A DNA stretch of 13,800 bases from JBGSYN01 sp964412385 (lineage in GTDB: Bacteria > Pseudomonadota > Alphaproteobacteria > Geminicoccales > Geminicoccaceae): positions 1 to 13,800 of the forward strand of contig CAYPOV010000103.1 of assembly GCA_964412385.1 (NCBI GenBank). The letters run 5' to 3'. Within the stretch, counting starts at the first letter, position 1, and the number at the start of each line of letters is the position of its first letter. The notes beneath the pieces are model-generated. The model ran no database searches. It saw nothing but the letters and a program-made list of their open reading frames with translations, and was not told where the DNA came from. This document shows positions 1 to 5,565 of this stretch, in pieces. A program made the translations under genes and the position numbers.

Positions 1-1
1 A

Positions 2-211
2 GCGGGGGAAGGCGGCGTCGCATGGCAAGATCTCAAGGTGACTCCATCGAACGATACCCTGACGCGAATATTCAGCAAGCAACTTCTGGCAATAAAGATG
101 TTCAATTTTTTTGATCGTCGGACCGGTCGAATCAATTTACGACTAGGGTTTGCACCCAATCAATCGTTCGCAGAGAGTGATGAATGTGATTCAAGTCAGC
201 ATTGGCGATGA
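2..211 (+). CDS. Possible 3' end of a truncated gene
   Basis: One frame stays open from the window edge to a TGA at 209-211, giving 69 codons. The translation has a protein-like mix of residues (it includes VAWQDLKVTPSN and FNFFDRRTGRINL), but I recognise no family. Codon use is mixed, with ATA, TTA and CTA codons that the firm genes of this window rarely use, so the frame could be open by chance. If real, it is the tail of a gene that begins left of the window and ends just before the first transposase remnant. No ribosome binding site or start can be judged. Confidence 0.2.
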   Translation, partial: AGEGGVAWQDLKVTPSNDTLTRIFSKQLLAIKMFNFFDRRTGRINLRLGFAPNQSFAESDECDSSQHWR

Positions 212-237
212 CTTGGATGACGAACGTGACGCAGAAT

Positions 238-728
238 GTGTTTTGGCTTGACGACAAGGCTTGGAGGTTGATTGAGCCCTTATTGCCGGAACAATCAACT
301 CGGGGCTCGGCGTGTCGATGATCGTAGGGTGATCAGCGGCATCATCTATGTGCTCAAATACGGCTGTCGCTGGAGCGATTGTCCTGAGGAATACGGTCCG
401 CATAAGACCAACTATAATCGCTTCAATCGTGGGTCGCGGCGTAAGACCTCGCAGCAATTCTTCCAGACCCTGGCCGATCGGAGCCCGTGATGCCGACGCC
501 TTGCGCCTCTGGCTCGCAAACAAAGGAATAAAGTCAACTATCCCCGGTAGACACAACCGCAAAAGCCCCATTCAGCATGACCAACGACGCTGTCGTGAGC
601 GCGGGCACATCGAAGCGGCTATCTGCCGCCTCAAAGACTTCTGCCGTGTCGCCACTCGCTGCGACAACCTTGCCCGTACCTTCGGCGACGTCTTCACCCT
701 CGCGGCAGTTACAGCATTCAAAGTGTAA
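238..728 (+). pseudogene. IS5-family (IS427-like) transposase remnant, left copy
   Basis: This is a broken insertion-sequence transposase. The start reads FWLDDKAWRLIEPLLPEQ from 241, then a one-base shift near 290 leads into a second frame reading GARRVDDRRVISGIIYVLKY and RWSDCPEEYGP, the typical IS5/IS427 N-terminal domain. After FFQTLADRS (about 460-485) the central catalytic region is missing. The reading resumes in a third frame with DADALRLWLANKGIKSTIPG, HIEAAICRLKDF and CRVATRCDN, the C-terminal part carrying the catalytic Glu of the DDE triad; it stops at 726-728. The first catalytic Asp (the AIDSS-type motif) is absent, so the copy cannot transpose by itself. The right terminus probably lies near TCTAGACCCC at 734-743. 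A degenerate match to its reverse complement at 146-163 may be the left terminus, but that is weak. A related fragment lies at 2443-2768. Confidence 0.85.
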
Positions 729-803
729 TTGTGTCTAGACCCCAAGCCCCCTCCACAGGGCGTTTTAAAGTCCTTTTGGAACCACAACACATCGACTTGT
801 CTC

Positions 804-1235
804 TTACTTCGGACCAAACTCCGCAGCGTATGCATCATGGGCCCCTGCAGCCAATCTAAACATGGCAGACGCGTCGACGACATTGGGTAGATCGGCCAAT
901 GCACGTTGGCCGGCCTCACTGGCCAAGGCGGCATCATGGTCTGCCTCGCTCGCAAAGGTTACGCGCGCCATTGCGTCACAGGCTTGAGCCTCTCCAGCCT
1001 GGGGCGGAAAAAACATAAGGCGATAGTCTTGAAGGCCAGGCAGGTCCATGACGAGAGGCGCATGGGTTTCGATCTCGTGCGTGCGAAACTCTTCATAGGA
1101 TATGCCGGAATTCTTTTTCACGAGGCAATAAGCCACAAAGCCACCGTAACCTGTATCCGTTGAAAGGGTCTGCGTCTTGGCTTCAGTAAATGTCGTCATT
1201 GTCAATAACCCCAGTGTCGCCAACATTTTCTTCAT
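804..1235 (-). CDS. Exported EthD-domain protein
   Basis: The 143-residue product matches the EthD family of small dimeric alpha/beta-barrel proteins. The core is seen as ISYEEFRTHEIETHAPLV (residues 45-62), in which the His-Ala-Pro-Leu element (58-61) is the family hallmark, followed by LPGLQDYRL and a C-terminal helix. The name comes from a protein needed for ether (ETBE) degradation, but most members have no known reaction. The first 19 residues (MKK, then a short hydrophobic stretch ending TEA) look like a weak signal peptide, which is unusual because most EthD proteins are cytoplasmic. The start is backed by AGGA seven bases upstream; a second in-frame Met at residue 13 would remove the signal. 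The gene diverges from the AraC-type regulator at 1337, with 101 bases between them, so it is a natural regulatory target. Confidence 0.75.
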   Translation of the reverse strand: MKKMLATLGLLTMTTFTEAKTQTLSTDTGYGGFVAYCLVKKNSGISYEEFRTHEIETHAPLVMDLPGLQDYRLMFFPPQAGEAQACDAMARVTFASEADHDAALASEAGQRALADLPNVVDASAMFRLAAGAHDAYAAEFGPK

Positions 1236-1256
1236 CTCATTCCTGTTGGGTTAGTT

Positions 1257-1302
1257 GCGATAGCGGCATTAGAATCCGCGACATCGAGCAACGGCGATAG
1301 CG
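1257..1302. repeat. Direct repeat GCGATAGCG in the divergent promoter region
   Basis: The nonamer GCGATAGCG occurs at 1257-1265 and again at 1294-1302, in the same orientation and 37 bases apart. An AGAAT follows each copy, at 1271-1275 and 1314-1318. The two sit between the divergent starts of the EthD gene (1235) and the AraC-type regulator (1337). AraC-family proteins commonly bind direct repeats, so this is a candidate operator. The spacing is not a known standard and binding is inferred. Confidence 0.35.
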
Positions 1303-1336
1303 CCTGAAGCGTCAGAATGCGGGCAGAGGTGACAGC

Positions 1337-2422
1337 ATGGACCACAATGAGTCGTGTCTTTGGCGGCAGACAGATCTTTCGCGCGAGGTGTTTGAGGCGG
1401 CGCATGTGCGCGTCGCGATTTTGGCACTGCCGCAAGCGAGCCTGGCGACCATCGCCACAGTAATTGAAGATTTGGAGGCAGTGAACCGGCTGTCCGATGC
1501 ACCCGACCAACGGCCACGCTTTGCCGCGCGTGTGGTTACACGCGCTGACCCTAACCCTCTAACGCTGAGCGGCTTGCCCATGCCGCACAATGCGGACCTC
1601 GACGATGAGGTGTACGATGCCGTCATCGCACCGTCGCTGTTTGACGACGGCAAGCTGTCGGATCCGACTGCAAGGCCGATCTTGGAGCCGTGCGAAATTG
1701 GCTGGCTGCAACGCCAGCATGCGGCAGGTGCTGTGTTCTCGACCATGTGCACCGGCACGTTTGTATTGGGTGAGGCACAGCCTCTCGACGGCCAACGCGG
1801 TGCCGTTCATTGGCTCTATGAAAGCGCATTTGCCGCGCGTTATCCGAAGGTCAACGTCTTGTCGCGGCGGTCCCTTGTTCTGTCAGGGCGCCGGCGTGAA
1901 TTCGTGACGGGGGGCGCCGCGGTCCATTCTTCGGACGTCAGTCTGTTCAACATCACACGGTTATTCGAGACGGCTGTGGCTATGAATTTCGCGATCTCCT
2001 ACGGCAAATCCTGGAGTGATGCACTTCACGAGATGCCACCGGAGGACATCAATCGGGGAGATCAGGACGACCGGATCGTCGCCATGGCGAAAAAGTTCTT
2101 CCACGATCACCTGGCGGAAGCGGGGTTGGTTGCAGCCGCAGCAGACCTCGCGAATCTGAGCCCTCGTACCTTGTGTCGCCGCTTCCAGCGCAGCATTGGA
2201 GTTTCCCCTCGAACCTTCATCGCCAACAAGCGGATGGAGCGGGCGCGTGATCTTCTGGTGCAAGCGCGATTGCCGGTGGAAGAGGTCGCCTCGCGGGTCG
2301 GCTTCGCGGATCGATCAACCTTCACAAAAACCTTTCAGACCAGCTCGGGCTTGTCTCCAGCAGCGTATCGGCGTCGCTTGCAGGGCGCAGCAGGGCTCCG
2401 CGCACGACGAACTTCAAACTAG
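1337..2422 (+). CDS. GlxA-type transcription regulator: DJ-1/PfpI domain fused to AraC DNA-binding domain
   Basis: The protein has 361 residues. Residues about 24-210 form a DJ-1/PfpI (class I glutamine-amidotransferase-like) sensor domain, beginning VRVAILALPQASLATIATV. Its nucleophile-elbow motif FSTMCTGTFVLGEA carries Cys138, followed by LDGQRGAVHW, the usual GlxA pattern. Residues about 245-345 are an AraC/XylS DNA-binding domain with two helix-turn-helix units: LANLSPRTLCRRFQRSIGVS, then VEEVASRVGFADRSTFTKTF ending in SPAAYRRRL. Such proteins are cytoplasmic activators or repressors, often of catabolic genes for nitrogen compounds, but the ligand cannot be told from sequence. GAGGTG, seven bases before the ATG, supports this start. 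The gene diverges from the EthD gene and is followed within about 20 bases by a transposase fragment. Its likely target is the EthD gene and itself. Confidence 0.9.
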   Translation: MDHNESCLWRQTDLSREVFEAAHVRVAILALPQASLATIATVIEDLEAVNRLSDAPDQRPRFAARVVTRADPNPLTLSGLPMPHNADLDDEVYDAVIAPSLFDDGKLSDPTARPILEPCEIGWLQRQHAAGAVFSTMCTGTFVLGEAQPLDGQRGAVHWLYESAFAARYPKVNVLSRRSLVLSGRRREFVTGGAAVHSSDVSLFNITRLFETAVAMNFAISYGKSWSDALHEMPPEDINRGDQDDRIVAMAKKFFHDHLAEAGLVAAAADLANLSPRTLCRRFQRSIGVSPRTFIANKRMERARDLLVQARLPVEEVASRVGFADRSTFTKTFQTSSGLSPAAYRRRLQGAAGLRARRTSN

Positions 2423-2442
2423 GGCCGATTCTGTCATTGCGG

Positions 2443-2768
2443 ACTATGGTTTTGCACCACGATCTACAATCGCTTCAATCGCTGGTCGCGGCGCAAGATC
2501 TGGCAGAAAGTCTTTTAGACCTTGGTCGAAAACGCCAAGCTCGGCGGTACGATTGCGATCGACTCCAGCTATATCCGCGTGCATCGATCGGCTGTCGGTG
2601 CCCAAAAAAGCCGATCTGAACCAGGCCGTCGGTCTATCCCGCATTTTTTGGTGAACTGATCGGCCACTGGCCGATCGCGCCTAAGATGCCGATACACTGT
2701 GTGATTGGCTGCAAGTGCGAGAAATTCACTCCGTTTCACCGGCAAAATCAAATCGCACCGTCCTCGCC
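2443..2768 (+). pseudogene. IS5-family transposase remnant, right copy
   Basis: This second transposase fragment is spread over several frames. TIYNRFNRWSRRKIWQKVF (about 2461-2517) runs into an in-frame stop, then TLVENAKLGGTIAIDSSYIR and VHRSAVGA, which include the first catalytic Asp of the DDE triad. A frame change gives KKADLNQAVGLSR (about 2606-2644). After about 25 unrelated bases it resumes at 2667 as LADR-A-stop-DADTLCDWLQ, which carries the second Asp region, and SPAKSNRTV. The N-terminal domain and the C-terminal Glu region are missing. Compared with the left copy (238-728), the two overlap around NRFNR and again from LADR onward, so they are two separate copies, not one element split in two. 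It starts just after the stop of the AraC-type regulator. Confidence 0.8.
2658..2676. repeat. Perfect 19-base palindrome at the IS deletion joint
   Basis: GATCGGCCA and TGGCCGATC are perfect inverted nine-base arms around a single C at 2667. The right arm is also transposase coding sequence (the Leu-Ala-Asp codons). The left arm lies in the short unmatched stretch at the internal deletion of the right transposase copy. It could be a scar of an inverted or template-switching deletion, or a protein-binding site. No poly-T follows, so a terminator is not supported. Confidence 0.6.
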
Positions 2769-2770
2769 GC

Positions 2771-3020
2771 AAACACAGCTTTCTGGATCTGTTTGAATCT
2801 ACACCCTAGAGTTTTATATCTAAAGTAAAGGCAAATCACGATTCTTTATAAATGTATAACGATGCCAAATCGAATGATTGACGCATAGTTTTTCTTATTC
2901 GCCGTAAACAATATCTCGCTGGCGAATCTTTGCCCCAATGATCAGCATACAGCATCCGATTGCGGCGTCGCCGTTTGGAGCGCGGCGCCATGGAAACGTC
3001 AATCATTGGTGGAAACTGTC
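2771..3020. other. AT-rich intergenic stretch before the small-protein genes
   Basis: No coding sequence is seen here on either strand. From about 2800 to 2920 the DNA is clearly richer in A and T than its surroundings, with short runs such as TTTATAAATGTATAAC. This fits a promoter region for the plus-strand genes that follow at 3021. I could not place a convincing pair of -35 and -10 boxes: TTGACG at 2878-2883 has no good -10 partner at normal spacing. Confidence 0.4.
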
Positions 3021-3278
3021 ATGCTTGGATTTGAATATACGTTGATCAGGCTCGACCCGGCGCACCAACACTATGTCCGGCAGGCACAAAGGGAGCGTGC
3101 GGCTTTCCAGTGTGCTGCGATTCGCACGATCGGGCGTGTTCTCCTCTTACCGTTCAGGTTGTTGTGGAAAGCGCTACACCATTATCATCCAGCGGGCGCT
3201 ACACATCCAACGCCCAAGAAGACATGTGCCGATACACAGGAATGTTTTTCTTCGGGATGGCCTTACGCGAGACATTAA
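3021..3278 (+). CDS. Small basic protein of unknown function
   Basis: This 85-residue product is not a family I can name with certainty. The first part, LGFEYTLIRLDPAHQHYVRQ, and then RTIGRVLLLPFRLLWKAL (a short hydrophobic or amphipathic helix, about residues 36-52) resemble short proteins often seen beside DUF1127 genes in alphaproteobacteria; that comparison is from memory. The ATG at 3021 was chosen over upstream TTG (3006) and GTG (3009) because GGTGGA at 3008-3013 lies at ribosome-binding distance before it. The tail after about residue 65 is low in recognisable features. It is followed 40 bases later by the DUF1127 gene in the same direction, so the two are likely transcribed together. 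A false ORF cannot be excluded. Confidence 0.5.
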   Translation: MLGFEYTLIRLDPAHQHYVRQAQRERAAFQCAAIRTIGRVLLLPFRLLWKALHHYHPAGATHPTPKKTCADTQECFSSGWPYARH

Positions 3279-3304
3279 GCCCTCCCGTGTCTGCTTCCAA
3301 TTCC

Positions 3305-3310
3305 GAAGGA
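3305..3310 (+). promoter_or_regulatory. Ribosome binding site that sets the DUF1127 start
   Basis: GAAGGA lies eight bases before the ATG at 3319. No comparable site precedes the far upstream ATG at 3073 in the same frame, so this site argues for the short 80-residue product. Confidence 0.6.
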
Positions 3311-3318
3311 CCTTTGAT

Positions 3319-3561
3319 ATGCGTCGCCTGAGTGCTTTCGACCGTCTCGACAGATCGCAGACTTCTTTTCCGCTACATTGGTTGTTCATGCGTCTTCACG
3401 CGATGGTCAAGGTGATCGCCGAAAGGCGACGTTTGTCGCAGCTCACCGATTACCAATTGCGCGATATTGGGATTTCAAAGCATGAAGCAATCGGCAAAGC
3501 CATGAGGCCGCCTTGGGATCTTCCAGCCAATTGGCAGGAACGCGATCGATCTCGGCGCTAG
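3319..3561 (+). CDS. DUF1127 (YjiS-like) small protein
   Basis: The 80-residue product carries a DUF1127 motif in its middle: AERRRLSQLTDYQLRDIGIS (residues about 36-55). The LxxLxDxxLxDIGIS pattern, rich in Arg upstream, is the family signature. DUF1127 proteins are small, basic and cytoplasmic. In studied alphaproteobacteria some affect RNA turnover or phosphate and stress responses, but no activity is assigned to this one. The frame is open back to 3073, but the upstream 82 residues lack any domain and have an odd composition, while the ATG at 3319 has a good GAAGGA site. The gene ends 45 bases before the Nudix gene and probably shares a transcript with the small gene at 3021. Confidence 0.8.
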   Translation: MRRLSAFDRLDRSQTSFPLHWLFMRLHAMVKVIAERRRLSQLTDYQLRDIGISKHEAIGKAMRPPWDLPANWQERDRSRR

Positions 3562-3606
3562 TCACGGCTCACGGCAACAGGCAATGGCAACAGAAACAGC
3601 ACTGAG

Positions 3607-4215
3607 ATGACGCTTCGAGAACGTGTGAAGGTTAAGGCCGTGCGGCTGCTGTCAGACGATTGGTACGTACTCAAGAAATCAACATTCGACTACCGCCGCC
3701 GTGATGGCACCTGGCAAGAACTTTCGCGGGAAACCTACGACCGCGGCAATGGTGCCGTCATCCTGCTCTTCAACCCGGAGGGACAGTCGGTGGTTCTGAC
3801 CAAGCAATTCCGTTATCCTGCCTTCGTCAATGGGTATGACGAAGTTCTGATTGAAGCGCCGGCGGGTTTGCTCGACCAGGCGTCGCCGGAGGATCGCATT
3901 CGAGCTGAGGTTGAAGAGGAAACCGGCTATCGAGTAGCGAATGTCGAGAAAGTCTTCGAAGCCTTCATGAGCCCAGGCTCCGTTACTGAGAAACTTTATT
4001 TTTTCATTGCATCGTATTCCGCCGAAGACAAGCAGTCTTCAGGTGGCGGCAACAGGAAGGAAGGTGAAGATATCGAAGTATTCGAAATCCCGTTACACGA
4101 TGCCATGCTAATGATCGATGATGGTCGAATCTGCGACGCAAAGACAATCATGCTTTTGCAAAATCTATACATTCGTCAAATGAAATCCCAACGACTGAAT
4201 ACAGAAAGACCCTGA
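3607..4215 (+). CDS. nudK: Nudix pyrophosphatase, NudK/YffH-like (GDP-mannose type)
   Basis: The 202-residue protein is close in length and layout to E. coli NudK (191 residues), a Mg-dependent pyrophosphatase that splits GDP-mannose and related nucleotide sugars. Shared landmarks are ETYDRGNGAVILLFNPEG (residues about 42-59), KQFRYPAFVNG, the Nudix helix AGLLDQASPE through EVEEETGYRV (about 85-110), FEAFMSPGSVTEKLYFFIA and the C-terminal GEDIEVFEIPL. The Glu-rich EVEEETGY segment supplies the metal ligands. The first Glu of the consensus Nudix box is Ser here and the Arg before the Glu run is Ala, so activity may differ from the model enzyme. The start has only a weak site (CTGAG). The stop lies 29 bases from the end of the convergent sulfatase gene, with no clear terminator between them. 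Confidence 0.85.
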   Translation: MTLRERVKVKAVRLLSDDWYVLKKSTFDYRRRDGTWQELSRETYDRGNGAVILLFNPEGQSVVLTKQFRYPAFVNGYDEVLIEAPAGLLDQASPEDRIRAEVEEETGYRVANVEKVFEAFMSPGSVTEKLYFFIASYSAEDKQSSGGGNRKEGEDIEVFEIPLHDAMLMIDDGRICDAKTIMLLQNLYIRQMKSQRLNTERP

Positions 4216-4244
4216 TCGAGATTGGTGGACAAGAACGGCCCGCT

Positions 4245-5513
4245 CTAGTGTGCCTGCATCGCTCTCAGATGTTTTTGCGCGAGGTTGATGCCGATCTCGT
4301 CGTCAAGAGTGCGCGCGTGGTCCTCCAAAGCGGTGAGAAGGGGAGCGAGGGTTCCGGCAATGGCTTGATTGTGCCGGCGCCCCACAAGATCGACGCGTTC
4401 CTCGGGATCACTCCGCATATCGTAGAGCCTCGGCGCCTCGTCTTCGACATTGACGACAAGCTTGAAACGATGCGTGCATAAGGCCCGTTCATGAATGCGT
4501 GGCCGAACCGGCTGATCGCTTGCTTCCAAAAGATCGTGCGTTTCGTTTTCGATATAATAGCTCTGCCGCCACGCTGCCTCACCGGATCCTTCCGTCAGAG
4601 TACGCAAACTCTCGCCATGCAAGCCGTCGGGACGCTCAATCCCGGCATAATCGAGTATCGTCGGCATAAGGTCCTGAAGGCCTATTAGGGCCGAGGACCG
4701 TTTGCCGGCGGGAATATGACCACGCCACATCATCAAGAACGGCACATGGACGCCATCCTCGGTGCAGACGAACTTGCTCGAGACACCATCGCGCGCGTGA
4801 AAGGTTTCGCCGTGATCGGCGTAGTAGATAAGAATTGTGTCATCCAAAAGATCGCTTTCCTCGAGCGCTGCCCAGATTCGGCCAACACAGCGGTCCAACG
4901 CTGTCACGGACCCATAATAGCCGGGAAACGGAACGCCCAGGCGCCGATATTTGTCCATGCAGTCGAGCGGCGATGAGAAGGGATCGTGCGGCGGGTAGAA
5001 TGACATCACCGCGGCGAAGGGATTGTCGTTTCGACGATTGCGGAACCAATCGATCATCTTGTCGGTATCCTGGTCCGGGATGTAGGTGCCGCCTTGAAAA
5101 TTCTGTAGGCTGTCGACCCAGTGGCCGCCGAGAGAATTGAATGATTCCCAGATATCGAAGGGGCCCGGATTGTCCTCGCCCAGATGCCATTTGCCGTAAT
5201 ACGCGCACTCATAGTCGTGGTTCTTGAGATGCTGGAAGAGGCTTCTTGACGTCAGATCATGCGCGCCTAGGAGATCATTCTCGCCATAGACGTTGCGAAT
5301 GATGCCATGGGCATGCGGATAGATGCCGGTCCACATCGAGGCACGCGCCGGTGTGCAAACCGGAAACACGGTCCGGCAATTGGTGAAGCACAAGCCTTCC
5401 GCCGCCATGCGGTCGAGATAAGGTGCCTCGACAAATCGATTGCCGTAGCAGGGGAGCGTGTCGGCACGTTGCTGGTCGGCAAGGAGCAGAATGAAGTTGG
5501 GTCGTTTGGCCAT
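4245..5513 (-). CDS. Type I sulfatase with complete catalytic signature
   Basis: The 422-residue protein is a sulfatase of the alkaline-phosphatase superfamily that hydrolyses sulfate esters (or N-sulfates) to free sulfate. It shows the full signature: Asp13 in LLADQQRAD; CTPARAS with Cys53, Pro55 and Arg57, where Cys53 would be converted to formylglycine by a separate modifying enzyme; GKWHLG with Lys108 and His110; PPHDP with His176; YYADHGET with Asp233 and His234; and Lys247 in SSKF. Metal, sulfate and nucleophile contacts thus all appear present. No signal peptide is visible, so it is probably cytoplasmic and acts on an imported substrate. The substrate cannot be named; choline-sulfatase and sulfoglucosamine-hydrolase-like enzymes are candidates. 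It is the second gene of a pair, 52 bases after the degenerate paralogue at 5566-6777. Its leader contains a perfect 14-base tandem repeat and only a weak ribosome binding site. Confidence 0.92.
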   Translation of the reverse strand: MAKRPNFILLLADQQRADTLPCYGNRFVEAPYLDRMAAEGLCFTNCRTVFPVCTPARASMWTGIYPHAHGIIRNVYGENDLLGAHDLTSRSLFQHLKNHDYECAYYGKWHLGEDNPGPFDIWESFNSLGGHWVDSLQNFQGGTYIPDQDTDKMIDWFRNRRNDNPFAAVMSFYPPHDPFSSPLDCMDKYRRLGVPFPGYYGSVTALDRCVGRIWAALEESDLLDDTILIYYADHGETFHARDGVSSKFVCTEDGVHVPFLMMWRGHIPAGKRSSALIGLQDLMPTILDYAGIERPDGLHGESLRTLTEGSGEAAWRQSYYIENETHDLLEASDQPVRPRIHERALCTHRFKLVVNVEDEAPRLYDMRSDPEERVDLVGRRHNQAIAGTLAPLLTALEDHARTLDDEIGINLAQKHLRAMQAH

Positions 5514-5522
5514 GGAGTCGTC

Positions 5523-5550
5523 TCTGATCTCAATAATCTGATCTCAATAA
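5523..5550 (-). repeat. Perfect tandem repeat of 14 bases in the sulfatase leader
   Basis: TCTGATCTCAATAA (plus strand) occurs twice, head to tail, at 5523-5536 and 5537-5550, without mismatch. On the coding strand this is two copies of TTATTGAGATCAGA, ending nine bases before the sulfatase ATG. It fills half of the 52-base gap between the two sulfatase genes. Each copy carries a GAGA that could serve as a weak ribosome binding site, so a change in copy number would alter the leader. A recent slippage duplication is the simplest origin. Confidence 0.85.
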
Positions 5551-5565
5551 CATGCGGTTGGCACG

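Noticed and set aside
146..163. Possible left terminal repeat of the first IS remnant
   Set aside because: About 12 of 18 positions match the reverse complement of the presumed right end, which is too weak without the parent IS for comparison.
348..728. A 126-codon open frame on the plus strand
   Set aside because: Only its last two thirds match a transposase; the first part is an out-of-frame reading of the transposase N-terminal domain. It is part of the pseudogene, not a gene.
755..780. Possible terminator (GCCC...GGGC followed by GTTTT)
   Set aside because: The stem is only about four base pairs and the T run is short; not supported as a terminator.
2878..2910. TTGACG as a -35 box for the genes at 3021 onward
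   Set aside because: The best -10-like sequence, TAAACA, is 21 bases away, too far for a standard promoter.
3073..3318. Long N-terminal extension of the DUF1127 gene
   Set aside because: The 82 extra residues show no domain, overlap the small ORF at 3021-3278 in another frame and lack a ribosome binding site, whereas the ATG at 3319 has a good one.
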